64,000 nucleotides of DNA, from the NCBI GenBank assembly GCA_037367405.1, contig JAZKJV010000089.1, forward strand, positions 62,001 through 126,000, given 5' to 3'. How positions within the stretch are numbered: the first letter of the stretch is position 1; each line of letters begins with the position of its first letter. Below, piece after piece: positions 35,301-46,597 of the stretch. The notes beneath the pieces are model-generated. The model was not told the origin of the DNA and made no database searches. It worked only from the letters and a program-made list of their open reading frames with translations. The DNA comes from Ottelia alismoides (taxonomy: Eukaryota; Streptophyta; Magnoliopsida; Alismatales; Hydrocharitaceae). A program made the translations under genes and the position numbers.

Positions 35301-36118
35301 ATGAGGAGCGAAAGCAAAGGCAAACAAATAAACCATGTGCACATGGATTTACTAGGTTCACTCTTAACTAAGCTACGTCCTCGAGAGGTAGTGATAATTT
35401 CACTATATGTAATATGTAGAGAAGGAGAAAAGACATAGGATATAAAAAACCCTAATTGTTTGATAGCATGGAGTTTAGCAGAAAGTATTGTGCATTTATG
35501 TCTTCCATTGTGCTAACAATTTTGCTATGAGTAGCGAAAGCAAAGGCAAACAAATAAACCATGTGCACATGGAATTACTAGGTTCATTCTTAGCTAAGCT
35601 ACATCCTCGAGCAATAGTGATAATTTCACTATATGTAATATGTAGAGAAGGAGAAATGCATAGGATATAAAGAACCCTAGTTGCTTGATAGCATGGAGTT
35701 TAGCAGAAAGTACCGTGCATTTGTGTCTTCCATTGAGCTAAAAAGATTATTACGAGTAGCAAAAGCAAAGGCAAACAAATAAACCATGTGCACATAGATT
35801 TACTAGGTTCACTCTTAACTAAGCTATAACCTCGAGCGGTAGTGATGATTTCACTATATGTAGAGAAGGAGAAAATACATAGGATATAAAGAACCCTAAT
35901 TGCTTTATGGCATGGAGTTTAGCGGAAAGTATCGTGCATCTGTGTCTTTCGTTGTGCTAAAAAGATAGTTACGAGTAGCGAAAGAAAAGGCAAACAAATA
36001 AACCATGTGCACTTAGATTTACTATGTTCGCTCTTAACTAAGCTATGTCCTCGAGCGGTGGTGATAATTTCACTACTTGTAGAGAAGGAGAAAATACATA
36101 TGATACAAAGAATCCTAA
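32383..36118. repeat. Tandem satellite, about 17 monomers of about 219 bp
   Basis: The phrase TTGCTTGATGGCATGGAGTT recurs with small changes at about 32383, 32601, 32820, 33039, 33258, 33477, 33697, 33916, 34133 and so on to about 35900, that is every 218-222 bases. Each monomer also carries AAACAAATAAACCATGTGCA, then GGATTTACTAGGTTCACTC, then CTAAGCTACGTCCTCGAGCG, and ends GATATAAAGAACCCTAA. Two monomers near 35400 and 35640 are longer because ATATGTA is duplicated. Monomers differ by roughly 5-10% by eye. The array ends at about 36118, where the sequence changes after a last AAGAATCCTAATCC. No coding capacity is conserved among the copies. Confidence 0.93.
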
Positions 36119-36269
36119 TCCTATGGAGTTTATATATATTTTAGAAAATATGAAATGTGGAAGCGAATAGAATAAAAAAACATAAAAAGGACTTTAATTT
36201 TACAGGAATACTACTCTCTAAGGAACAAGATGAAACCATTAGAGAACCAACTCAAAGGGTCGATATTTC

Positions 36270-38555
36270 ATACATCTTTCTCAAATATTACAACTAGTGT
36301 GGGCTCTTTATTTTTCCCAACATGAAACCAAACGCCTACCATCCCATGATGTGGGACTAGACATGAACCTTGAATGACATCCTTCAACACTTCCCCTCAA
36401 GATGGAGCATGTAGTACTCAGCTTGGACAAACACAAAAAGACACCAACTCACTAAATAGAAGACACTATGGACAATATCAACTTAGCGTGTACTATACTA
36501 GCTGCTTGCTGAGGATGTTTCTTCTCATGACGGTGAAGAGAAATTGAAGAGCTGGAGTACAAATTGGCTCGTACTGAAAAGAGTCTCCCACTAGGAGAAC
36601 TCTGACCCCCAACATGTCTCCTACTGAAGATAGCTCCATCTCTCTGCAGGGACAGACAAATAATGCAGTGGGAATATCCATGCGTAGTGGATTTCACTGT
36701 CACTGGAACTTACCATAAGAATACCCATGCATACTGGAGTTTGCAATTGATAGAACATGCCACGGGAATATCCATACACACTGAAGTTCATGGTTGATGA
36801 AATTTACCATGTGAATATCCATACACAATAGAGTTCACTGGCACATGTTGTGGGAACTCTAAAGGAGAATGGAGCAAAACAATGAGTTTTCCTCTGGAGA
36901 ACTTTAAAACACTTGGTTACTCTGACATAGACTGCCTCAAATATTGGTAAGATTTGAAACCACTATCCAACACTTTCATTTCTACCATACTTGTTGGAAA
37001 TGACCAAGTTGGGAGAACAAATGAAAGGGGGAAAATAAACGTGAAACATGTTCTTCATTTTCTCCTTTGTCTCTCTTTTTTATAGATGATCATTTTGGAT
37101 CTCCTTCTCTGCTCTATTTAATCTCTCCTTCGATTACAACAGTGTCCCATTGTTTGGGCTTAAAAAAATGAAATGCTCGAGGCCTAGTAGGGCATCAACC
37201 CCTCATTGCCTCCTTTTTTTCATTCAGTCCCGATTTTTTGGACTGGTTTGCATTTTTCTCAGCAATACTTTTTCTCTCACTTCTTTAGTTACAGCAAGCT
37301 AATAGTTGCCCATTGGGCCTAGTTATGAAAGACTAATGAGGATAACCTTATGGGTCTGTTCGGTAGGAGGTTAAGGGGGAATGGAATAAGGGGAATAAGC
37401 CCCCAACACGGTTCCCTGTGGTATGACTATTTCCTATTATTTCATCTTATTCCTATCTTTATCCCACCTTACCTACCATTATTTCACCTTATTCTCCTTA
37501 TTCTTATCCTCCAGCCGAACGGAGAATAGACCCTTATTACCCATCATTATTCCTGCTTATTCTCCTACCGAACGGGCCCTATATATCATTAGGCGCATCC
37601 CTTTCTTCTTCTACAAAAATCAAGCCTTCCATTCCAGGTGAACAGTAGAACTGTAGCCCTATAGACCGTGGGCCCTTTTTTTCAATTGGAAGCAGTTGAT
37701 TTTGGGTCCAAAAATAAATCAGACATGTATCTTAAAGAGCCCAGAAACAAGGGAAAGTATCCCTATTTTCAAGAAGCACCACCTGTACTCTCAAAGAACC
37801 CATCTCGACGCCGCCTTGAGAACCCATCCCATGTCGTCGCAGTGGCCATCGAAGGTTGTTGTGCCTCCAGGTGCTTCTTCATTGGGCAAGTTCCCAGCAA
37901 CCATACTTCTTCTTCACTGCTGTGAACGGTTCAAGAAGAACACAAATTCTCTGCTGCGAGTAGTGGAGCCTTAAGGAGATGAGATGCGATCTGGTGGCGT
38001 GCGCCAGGAGCGACGGTGTTGTAGGGGCGATTGGGTTTTGTGCCGCCGCCGCCGCTTGAGATGTTTCTCCCCCGTTTTTTGCAGAACCGGGGCTCGGATA
38101 TCCTTCGTCTTCTTTTTTACGATATGCAGCATGATTGAAGATGAGGCCTCACCCGTTGTGCGACACCGTGCTTGAAGGAGGCGCTTGACATGTGTGACGT
38201 CGGAAGGTTTCAAGGAGCAAGGATTCCTCGTCATCCCACATTGCCCACGACTCGAGCCTTTATCTTCTTGGTCACTCCTGGCGATGTTGTCATCGTCGAT
38301 AAAATAAAATCTCGGCTTCACATGAAATATGGAACTGGAAGGTTGAAACAAATACAGAGTTCCTCAAAAGAAATTAAACAACAAAACTGCAAAATGAACA
38401 ACTTTGATATCCAAGATCGACTTGCTCTCTGATACCATACAGAAGATAAAAAATGAGACGAACTCCAACCATCATATCCACACCATGACATTAAACTCCA
38501 CCCATCATACGATATGAGACTAAACATGAGCCTCCAAAGACATCTTAATACGGTA
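36270..38555 (-). mobile_element. Possible degenerate non-autonomous LTR element
   Basis: On the minus strand a tRNA-Met-type primer site (TGGTATCAGAGAGC) ends at 38437. At the other side a GAGGGGAAG purine tract (36398-36390) is followed by TGTTGAAGG. The segments beyond each of these resemble each other loosely (GATGTC...GTTCATGT.TAGTC.CA.ATC..ATG), as decayed LTRs would. The 2-kb interior has no pol domain. It holds a series of about 60-base degenerate repeats near 36660-36850 and a GC-rich stretch at 37980-38300. The boundaries are approximate and the call is tentative. Confidence 0.35.
37352..37579. mobile_element. MITE (228 bp) with 18-bp terminal inverted repeats
   Basis: The left end GGGTCTGTTCGGTAGGAG and the right end CTCCTACCGAACGGGCCC are inverted repeats with two mismatches. 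TAT flanks both sides (37349-37351 and 37580-37582). The interior is C/T-rich (TTATTCC/TTATTTC strings) and non-coding. The size, ends and three-base flanks suggest a Tourist-like (PIF/Harbinger) MITE, though TAT instead of TTA leaves the superfamily open. Confidence 0.75.
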
Positions 38556-39271
38556 TGGTGCGACGGGGATGCGAGGAAAAGGGTTCTTCAACTGGATTTT
38601 GCAAAACATGTAGTTAAGAGTCAAAGCATATCAACAAAGATGATTGTGGTCTAATTATGCAAGTTATAAAGATTGTTACCAGGTCTAACTTCATATTCCC
38701 AAGATAAATAATTGTGTATTTTTTTTTGTTTGTTTCCCACAATCCTTTGTTGATGATATAAGGTGATATCATCCAATCGAACTAACGTAATTATATTATT
38801 ATATCAAAAAATTTGTTTTAAACCATGGATTATTACCACCTAGCTCTTGCTTCATGATTTTAATGCTAGTCCCTTTCTTCCCGTTGTTAGGTTGACTTAA
38901 ACAAATAAATGCGTAAATTTTGAATATCCGAAACTATTTTACTAAGTTGGATATTCTTTACACATGGTGGTGATACTCTATGCACTCTGACCATGAATGT
39001 TTTTCGTTACTTGATTCTTTAAATACACAACGATTATTGCATTCCTTGCCATATTCATAGCACTGAATTATATAATAATGCCTATTTATTGACTTTTTTA
39101 TTTAGTTGTTAAAATTAGCTACAATTAATACAAACTCTTACTATTAAGTCAAAAGATAACTCATTGTTATAGAAACCTTTACCAAGGCATTCATTGCTGG
39201 CTATAAGAACGAAAATTATTTGACAATTCGTTGGTGTATTATTAACATCGAAAGATATGACAACGAATATT
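38556..39271. other. A/T-rich spacer
   Basis: No gene, RNA or repeat structure recognised. Confidence 0.5.
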
Positions 39272-39276
39272 CAAAT

Positions 39277-39332
39277 TATTTAAATATATCAACTAACCCC
39301 ACGCTGGTCGCCAGCGTCGTCTCCAATCTTCA
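39277..39332 (+). repeat. 5' LTR of Copia remnant, internally deleted (56 bp)
   Basis: It keeps the first about 20 and the last about 30 bases of the 291-bp 3' LTR. The first dinucleotide is TA instead of TG. About 235 bases are missing from its middle. Confidence 0.65.
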
Positions 39333-40545
39333 TTGATATCAAAGCCAAGTTCCATTTTTTTATTTTTTTTTTTGCATTAAAACCCCTGGCCTCTTCTACC
39401 AAGAAAGCCCTTTAACTTCCTTTTTTTTGCTTGTACGTTTTTTTAGCCTTGACGTTAAGGACCCTTTGGGCATCGGCATCAGGTTTTATTTTTTAATCAA
39501 TTGCCAATATTTTTTTATAGCTGTGTCTCATTGTTGTGTTGCAAAAACCAGCCTTTTTTCCTTTTTTTGGGTTAAATCCAGCGTGTGTCTAGTTGAATAC
39601 CCATCCGCTTTTCCTAGTTTGACGTTTTTTTAACAAATCCTTTATTAAACTAAAATTGAGAAGCTCCTTTAGTTTATATAAAATCTAGAATTATCTTTTT
39701 AATTGCATTTTTTTCACCGAACTGTTCACTAACCATGTTTGTGTATATATATCGGATTACAACCTAGGTATTTATTTGGAAGTTTTTTCTAAAAAAATTA
39801 AGAATAATATTGACTTGTTTTTGTTTATTTTCTTATTGCCTAAGTTAAAAAAACTTTTACTCTTTTTTTCGTATAACATCGTTGCTTAATTTTGGTAAAT
39901 TAGGCCACTCATTAAACTTGAATCATAGCAGTTTTTCTAAAATTTGATAATCAAAACTAACCGTCAAGTTTGTGTCCTTCGTTTTTAAAAAAATGGTTGA
40001 TCTTGCTTAATTGGATAAAATATACTTTTTAAAAAATTTATTCACATCAAGTTTTTTCTGTCCTAATTGCTTAAACCTTATCTTTGTTTATTCTTGGTAA
40101 ATTTCACAATCTCAAATCAATGTGTGTGGATAGGAGGCTGAGTACATTATATGTAGCATGGCCACAACTCATGATGTGTGGATCAAGCGTTTAGAGAATC
40201 TAAGCCTCGAATTGGTCAAAGGACCAATTGAATGTATTATGACAATTAAGCTGCGATAAGCTTGATCAATAGTAGGGCTAATTGTTCTAAAGGAATACAT
40301 ATTGAAATCCGATATCACTATATACAAGATATAGTGGCAAAACAGGAAATCACGGTAACATATATACTTACAAGTGATATGCTAGCTGATTCTCTAACCA
40401 AAGGAAATAGTAGCTAGCACCTACATCAAACACATTGGTTTGATGGGGCTCATGAATGCATGAATCAATCAAAAGACATCTCCATATGTACACTACACGA
40501 ATAGTGGGAGTATAGAATATTTGATCGCTTCGGTCAAGTGGGAGA

Positions 40546-40836
40546 TGTTTGAATATATCAAATGACCTCGCTCTCAAGCTGTCGCCGACAGTTGCACAAG
40601 CCAGCAGTTGCGCGCAGGCTGAGTCTCACGTTAGACTCGTGCAAATCGGGTGTGGACGGAGTGGGGCGGACTATGCGAGGGGCACAACACACCCTATAAA
40701 TACACCTCCTGCTGGAGGGGAAGAACACAAAGAAAAACATGATACTTACCTCGCATAGGAGCCCTCTCCCAAAAACCATTCTCATTCTCTCTCTCGTTTG
40801 AAAGTTGCTTGCCGCCGACGTCGTCTCCAATCTTCA
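40546..40836 (+). repeat. 3' LTR of Copia remnant (291 bp)
   Basis: TG...CA ends with a TATA box CCTATAAATA near 40690. It is flanked on the right by the CAAAT duplication. Confidence 0.75.
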
Positions 40837-40841
40837 CAAAT

Positions 40842-41066
40842 GACTCGTTACCTTTATTCAATTTTGGTGTATGTTGTTGTTTGCCTTGAGGTCGAGGGTG
40901 AACTCAAGGACGCGAGTGAATGAGATAGTATATATTATATCATAATCCTTGTTCCTAATGTATATGCATATGTATCATCAGCGCACGATACTACATATAT
41001 TGTACTATACGATAATCGTAGTTATATTATGATATGTGATATACATTTAGTATATATTCTATCAAT

Positions 41067-41110
<44 letters not shown>

Positions 41111-41513
41111 GGGTGCACGCATGTACGGAAATATCTTGGGAATGATATAGTTATATTATGATATGTGATATGTATGCATGCGTTGTTGATGTATGATATT
41201 CTCGTATACTTATCAGTTTTGAACAAGAAAACAAAGATATTAATAATATGAAAGAATCATGACTGTATAAAAACCACGAATAATAATATGTAAGAAAATC
41301 CAAATTTTTTAACAAGAGGGAAACTATTGAAGTGACGGTATTGACAACTTAGAACCATCTCTTTTTACAAAGATCGTAAGATCGCAAAACCATTTTAACC
41401 ATAATCTTCAACATCAGATGCCAAATGACCATAAGATGAAATTCATACGACAGATCATAAAGAACAAATGCGATATTGAAGAGCAAAATTCGATCAAGAT
41501 GATCATATGAAGA
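40842..41513. other. Spacer with (AT)n microsatellite
   Basis: Intergenic, with an uninterrupted AT repeat at about 41070-41098 followed by (GTAT)n. The last part would be the 3' UTR of the minus-strand gene that ends at 41514. Confidence 0.6.
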
Positions 41514-41906
41514 TCAGTCGCGGGACTTGAAGTTTTCCACGCGCTGCGAGAGCTGGTGGATGCGGAGGAGGAGGGAGGTGATGGAGAGGAGAAGCCAGTA
41601 GAAGAGGAGCACGGCTGCGACGAGGATTGCGTTGCGCTGGACCTTGATCATCGACTTGCTGTGGTGGAGGAGATCGGAGACGGTGCAGCCATCGCTGGAG
41701 CAATGCGGAGAGGCCTCGTACTTCCAGTAAATGTCAGCGAGGAGGAATAGGGAGAGGGGGACTACGACGAGGAGAGGCTTGAGAATGGAGCGAGTGACGG
41801 CTACGAGACCACGGCGGAGGCCCCCGAGGCCCGGGAGGGTCAGGAGGAGGAGCATCACCGCCTCCGCCGCGGCCGCGTAGCCGAGCAACACCCATTCTAG
41901 AGCCAT
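41514..41906 (-). CDS. BAP31-like endoplasmic reticulum membrane protein, 130 aa, single exon
   Basis: The 130-residue frame starts MALEWVLLGYAAAAEA and ends VENFKSRD. It has three hydrophobic segments: about residues 4-25, 43-62 (ending LADIYWKYE) and 94-115. Between the second and third lies a conserved soluble loop with two cysteines (HCSSDGCT) and a SKSMIKVQRN stretch. This pattern and length match the short plant B-cell receptor-associated protein 31-like family (related to yeast YET proteins), which act as ER membrane cargo or chaperone factors. The C-terminal coiled coil of animal BAP31 is reduced to a short RIHQLSQRVENF tail. The frame has no internal stop, high GC3 and ATG at the expected family start, so it looks intact. 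A foldback repeat begins about 220 bases upstream and could lie in its promoter. The precise function in plants is inferred from the family. Confidence 0.88.
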   Translation of the reverse strand: MALEWVLLGYAAAAEAVMLLLLTLPGLGGLRRGLVAVTRSILKPLLVVVPLSLFLLADIYWKYEASPHCSSDGCTVSDLLHHSKSMIKVQRNAILVAAVLLFYWLLLSITSLLLRIHQLSQRVENFKSRD

Positions 41907-42123
41907 GTGTATGATCCCTCCACTTGATTTGATTACCAGAATGTAAACCCGTTGATTGGAAATAGATTGGATATCTGTAGAGTTGTGGGGAAGAGGAGAG
42001 CACGTTTAGAGGGCTGGAATGCCCCATGACTTTACCTGAAGACATGACCACAAATTATTAATATGTAGACAGCACATCCTCTGCTGTTAAGCAGGATCTG
42101 GTGTAAACCGCGATGAGACCGGA

Positions 42124-42545
42124 AAAAACAAAAATAATATATAAAGATAACTATATGAAAAGTTAAAAAAAAACAAAACAAACTCCACTTGATTCTTTTT
42201 GCATAGCATACGAAAATCCACCTGATCATCCATAATCCTCTCCATTTATTATAGAGCAGATCCTCTGTTGTACAGCAGATATCTGTTGTAAATCATAAGG
42301 AGGCCCGAGCGATTTGCACAAATTCGGGTTTTTGTGGATCCACACCGTATGAACCGCTCGATCTTGATCGAGCAGCTCGGACCTCCTTATGATTTACAGC
42401 AGATCCATGCTCTATAATAAGTAACGGGAGAGGATTATGCATGATCGGGTAGATTTTCCTATGCTAGGCAAAAAGTGCAATCAAGTGTAGTTTTTTTGTA
42501 ACTTTTTATATAGTTATCTTTGTATATTATTTTTACATTCTTTCT
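42124..42545. repeat. Long inverted repeat (foldback element) of about 420 bp
   Basis: The left arm (about 42124-42300) and the right arm (about 42375-42545) are imperfect reverse complements. Matching landmarks are TATAAAGATAACTATAT with its counterpart near 42520, CCTGATCATCCATAATCCTC with its counterpart near 42435, and ATTATAGAGCA with TGCTCTATAAT. Near the centre TAAATCATAAGGAGG pairs with CCTCCTTATGATTTA. The short loop lies around 42330. It is non-coding. A related fragment (GCAGGATCTGGTGTAAACCG) lies at about 42090. Confidence 0.8.
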
Positions 42546-44521
42546 ACTTTATTTATGTTTATATTTTGTATTGTCTCTTATGTTTTGAGGTTTTGTATTT
42601 TAATTTTTAAGTTGTATATGTATACAACGAATTATATTTTCGAAAATAATTGTAATTTTAAAAAAAAAACAAAAATCAGATTTAAATCATTATACTATGT
42701 ATACTATGTATAGTTTCAAGAAGACCTTGGGATCAAGGTCCTTGGCTTTGTTTATATTTTTTTAGCCCTCGCCCAATAAGGTTCCTACTACTTTCTACTT
42801 ATCATCTACGCAAAAACAGTCAGCCAAAATGACTTAAACTTGTTCATTCTTTTAATGATTGAATAAATGAATAAGATTTAAATCTCAAGTATTAATGAAA
42901 TAATCGAATCAGAATAGACACTCTCTAAGATAGTATGATAAAAAAATTAAATATATAATTTATTTCAGAATTATATTATAATTATCTAAATAGCAGTGTA
43001 TCTTATACTATTGAATTATAACCACATCAACATGACAAAACCAAGTGGATCATACTTAATTGGATCGGGGTTTGGGAAAATAGCTATGAGGTTATGAAAA
43101 CATCCAGGACTTATACTCAATCTTTTAAGTGTAATCACAAAATACTCTACATCATAGAAACTCATAAGATCAAATCTTTGTTGAGATGTCATAACTATTC
43201 ACCTTATTTGAACTTTTGACTCGTCATCTCCCGGTGATCATGCAGGTCAAGTGCATATTGATTATTCATTCAAGTAGAGATTAAACACAAATTCAGCCGT
43301 GCAAACGTTAATATCCTAGAGATTGTAAATGTTTAAGTTCATTGAGATAACCATGGAGGCATATTTCTACAAGCTGCGCAAAGGACAACAATATATGTAT
43401 ATCGGTTTTCAAGAGAATTAGCTTTCCAATAGAAGGCGAAGTTCTAACCATGTCTAGGTTTCTCTCTGGCTCCACTATTCAGCAAAATTACCTTTTCTGT
43501 AAGCTTCTTGAATCCACGATGTTGTGAATTGCAAAAGCAGAATATGCACAAACGATCAATCGTACAAGCACGAAGATACATGGATTTACAAGATTCACAC
43601 GTACCCCAACCTAATGGGAGTTTGCATACTACTCCCTTACAAGCGAATCCCCAATACAAATGGATCCATATACCTGAATAGAAATAGAGTCATCTTGTTG
43701 AGGTATGGTACAACATGAGGTGCATACTTACCTGGACCAGATAGTTAAAATTCAAGACATCAACACACGATATCTGACTTTACAACGCAAGTAAAAAGAC
43801 CAGATCACCACAACCAGAGAAGCTCAAGGGATGGTCATAGTATGCCACTGACGCACACAAATCGCATACTCAGACAGCAAGAAATGTAAAAGAGAGTCCA
43901 TTAGCATGTTTCAATTACACATGACAGGAAAACAAGTGATGCTATTAGATTAAAAAATTACATATCCCTCCTTATAATTAACCAATCTCAAAAAGGCAAT
44001 TGCCCAAATGTGATGCAATTTTCTCATTTGAAGGCAAAAGAAGTGCATATATTCTGTTGAAAACTGAAAGTCTATTCGGTAAAAATAAAACAAGGAATTT
44101 TATTATATAAAGTTAATCACATTATCAAGGATAACATAGTTCAAAATCAACAGACAGCAACAACCTCTGTGATCAGAGACGAATTCAATATCGAACAAAA
44201 GAAACCTGTATCAACTTGTCATGTAAATGTGGTTGAGGCGGATCCTTTCTTGTGATGGTGGCAAGAAGTCGGTCGATGCTGTATAGTTGACGAGCTTGTC
44301 TCGCTAACTCAAAGACGGAAGTCTATAATCTTCAATCACAGGATGGATATGATGTTGCCCCAACTGGTTTAATGCTTTAATCTCCAGATTCTGTTGAGTT
44401 ATGTTGATGCCGCAATGCACAGAAATGTACATGAATTCACACATGAGGCCTCCTTTAGCCATCTTAGGGGGAAATCAACTGGGAAAATTGAATCCCCTTG
44501 AAGGGAATTGAGGGTGGTAAA
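42546..44521. other. Intergenic spacer and 3' UTR of the TAPT1-like gene
   Basis: A/T-rich with only short frames. Bases 43560-43620 contain TGGATTTACAAGATTCAC, similar in wording to part of the 219-bp satellite. The bases just below 44522 should be the 3' UTR of the minus-strand gene ending there. The polyadenylation site was not identified. Confidence 0.5.
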
Positions 44522-44722
44522 TCAATCAGCCTTTTGTTTCCTTTCTTGGCGCTGAGTGATATACCAGACGGCAAGACGATTCAAAGTCATGCTGATCAGC
44601 ACTTTGCAAATGGCAAGCATCACGAATGTAAGAGCTGACCAGATGCCGATCCACAACCATCTCCAGTAGAGTGGACCGTAAGGAAGGACTTTCGCATATA
44701 TTGGAGCTAGCACCCTTATTAC
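44522..44722 (-). CDS. TAPT1/POD1-like protein, last coding exon
   Basis: This exon encodes VIRVLAPIYAKVLPYGPLYW... to the stop after KQKAD. It matches the C-terminal transmembrane segment of the TAPT1 family (Arabidopsis POD1, POLLEN DEFECTIVE IN GUIDANCE 1; Pfam DUF747), an ER-resident multi-pass membrane protein linked to protein folding and to pollen tube guidance and embryo patterning. The acceptor TTTAG lies at 44725-44723. The exon joins in phase 0 to 44840-44908, giving the family sequence APACVVIRVL. The C-terminus is basic (RQERKQK), like the RRKHH tail of the Arabidopsis protein. The family call is firm; the function is transferred from the family. Confidence 0.9.
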   Translation of the reverse strand, partial: VIRVLAPIYAKVLPYGPLYWRWLWIGIWSALTFVMLAICKVLISMTLNRLAVWYITQRQERKQKAD

Positions 44723-44839
44723 CTAAACCAGCATCAGCAGTGGATATCAGTCAACTGACCAATAATTTTTAGAAATAAGGGTGGACACCCCAAACAAGAG
44801 CACGGCAATAACGACTGTATTAAATGATATGTATCTTAC

Positions 44840-44908
44840 CACACAAGCTGGTGCTATCGGGATAAAACTGAGTTCCCTGCGTGGACATTCAGACGGCATG
44901 TTCTGAAT
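44840..44908 (-). CDS. TAPT1/POD1-like protein, exon
   Basis: It encodes IQNMPSECPRRELSFIPIAP and ACV, which corresponds to the loop and the start of the last membrane segment (LTFIPLAPACV in relatives). The acceptor is TTTTCAG before 44908 and the donor is GTAAG after 44840. Both flanking junctions are in phase 0. Confidence 0.9.
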
Positions 44909-45500
44909 CTGAAAATAACCAGGGGTTGGTTTCAGCGTATTTCTGTCACCAGAATCTTCCATGCAGTTTAACGATGAAGATACTCATGATATATGTATGT
45001 AGCTAGGTAGGTATGCGGTGGAAAAGGAAATGGAACCCATATCATATCGTAAAATAAAGCAGAAAAGAATAAAAGGACGGCATCATCATCCACGTTTCCA
45101 TGTTGTATTTTCATTAAAACAAAGACCAAGAGTGGAAGTGTCGGTTTCCCACATATAATCTCTACAATTCTATTGGCATCTAAGTCCATCACTCCCACTC
45201 CCAACCCTGCCCGCTCCCACCCAACGTACACTAAAAAAATGTAGAAAATGCAGTCTGAAGAAGTTAGATGATGGGCTCAATATCTACCAATTCGGCCACA
45301 ATCTGAATTATGAAAAACAGATATTCTTTACATTCACAACAAAAAATACACCCATATTCTCCTCTTTGTGGCAACCAGAATTGATCTAGAGTACTGCTCG
45401 GACAGTTTTCCTATATAATGTATGACTTACTACAATAACCCAATCGAATTGATCAAAGCTCAGACCAGCCGTTTGAAAAGTAGAAGATTTTAAACTATAC

Positions 45501-45623
45501 CTGTCTGCATAGGTCCTCCAGGTACTCCGAATATGCGGATGGTTTTATTTCATTGAATTTTGCTAAAAAAGAGTGCTTGATAGTATCTATAAGTACTTCA
45601 CACATAAATACCAACAGAGCATT
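45501..45623 (-). CDS. TAPT1/POD1-like protein, exon
   Basis: 41 codons, NALLVFMCEVLIDTIKHSFL and then AKFNEIKPSAYSEYLEDLCR. This is the most conserved signature of the family (HSFLAKFN.IKP.AYSE.LEDLC). The acceptor CTTTCAG and donor GTATAG are in place, and the exon is phase 0 at both ends. Confidence 0.93.
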
Positions 45624-45724
45624 CTGAAAGGAGTTAAAAACACAGAAATTGCCATCAGAAAGATTACATGACCGATTAGTTAACAGTCGAGATTATATTT
45701 CAAGCGGAAACTCATACAACTTAC

Positions 45725-45822
45725 AAAAATGAAGCTTGCAAGCCATGAGCCTTCCGCCTCCAGAATATTTTGAGCCAACACAAACACTATAAAAGCAGTG
45801 ATATGGAATCTCTCTATGACAT
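45725..45822 (-). CDS. TAPT1/POD1-like protein, exon downstream of the giant intron
   Basis: It encodes VIERFHITAFIVFVLAQNIL and then EAEGSWLASFIF, a membrane segment with the family motif ERFHI-AF--FVLAQNILEAEG. The acceptor CCCAG ends at 45823. The first two bases (AT) complete an Asp codon whose G is the last base of the exon at 62677. The two exons therefore fit in phase across 16,854 bp. Confidence 0.93.
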
Positions 45823-46289
45823 CTGGGAGAAAAAGAGGGTTGCAGTCAGAGTTGGCATTATCGCAATCCTTGAAATTGCAAATTTATCAACCTACAGCAA
45901 TTAAATATTAATGGTAAATTTCACATTATAGCCATACCCATTCAGGGCTATTCATTTAATTTTAACATTCTGTTGTGTACACCCTAACTGTAGCCTTCCT
46001 ATATAAAGAGAGCCTAGCCCCAAACCTGCCCCAAGCGGCCTCTGCATCGTACTTCCATGTCATGATATAGATGTGTGAAAAAACTTATAGCTCATTCTAT
46101 TTTGCAGCTCTACTAAAGATGTCCAAACGTCTGGAATCTGAGGTGATATCATCAATGACCAATACATACAGCTAGGAAACTTATTCTACGGTCAAATTGT
46201 CAAGTTGCACGATACCAACTATGCCATATGATTACAATTTATCCTGATGCAAGTAAAGTGACTGAAGAAGCTTGATAATTCTCTTCGAG

Positions 46290-46597
46290 CATGAGACCAA
46301 GTTGAAGAATGGCAGATGTGGATACTAGTGGCATAATATGCATGGCTTATGAGCAGTGTCATTTCTCGGATTGCGGATGAGGTGATCTACCATGACATCA
46401 TGAATGAGATTCGGAACAATCTGAATCAATCATATTCTCAGCATAAGAAAAAGAATGTGAGCCCATGTGTTCAATGAATACCATTAGTTGATGCATCTCA
46501 AACAGGAGGGGAAACCTCTAACGTATTACTACTCGCAACTAAAGGCGTTGAACAAGAAGTACAATTATCTAAGCCATGTAGATGCATGTGAGGTGCG
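46290..46597 (+). pseudogene. Degenerate Copia gag fragment
   Basis: Translated with frame changes it reads VEEWQMW...VISRIADEVIYHDIMNE, then a YSQHKKK-like stretch and LKALNKKYNYL. This is the layout of Copia gag (UBN2 family: W..M/I.NS.S..IA..IIYHDT...IW..L..RYSQ). Stops interrupt it, and LINE sequence begins directly after it at about 46598. Confidence 0.5.

Larger units (their letters stand above)
39277..40836 (+). mobile_element. Internally deleted Copia remnant with target duplication
   Basis: CAAAT occurs at 39272-39276 and at 40837-40841. Between them are a shortened 5' LTR (39277-39332, starting TATTTAAATATATC), a decayed initiator-Met primer site (TGATATCAAAGC at 39334), a T-rich stretch with no pol similarity, the degenerate end of Copia RNase H (about 40130-40420, ending in a DMLADSLTKG-like peptide), a purine tract (AAGTGGGAGA) and a full 3' LTR (40546-40836, starting TGTTTGAATATATC). 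Both LTRs end GTCGTCTCCAATCTTCA. Most of gag and pol is lost. Confidence 0.75.

Noticed and set aside
32383..36118. Regularly spaced repeats considered as a CRISPR-like array
   Set aside because: The repeat unit is the entire 219-bp monomer with no unique spacers, in a plant nuclear context.
43444..43659. 71-codon minus-strand frame with several Cys
   Set aside because: No family resemblance, and part of it overlaps sequence resembling the 219-bp satellite wording.
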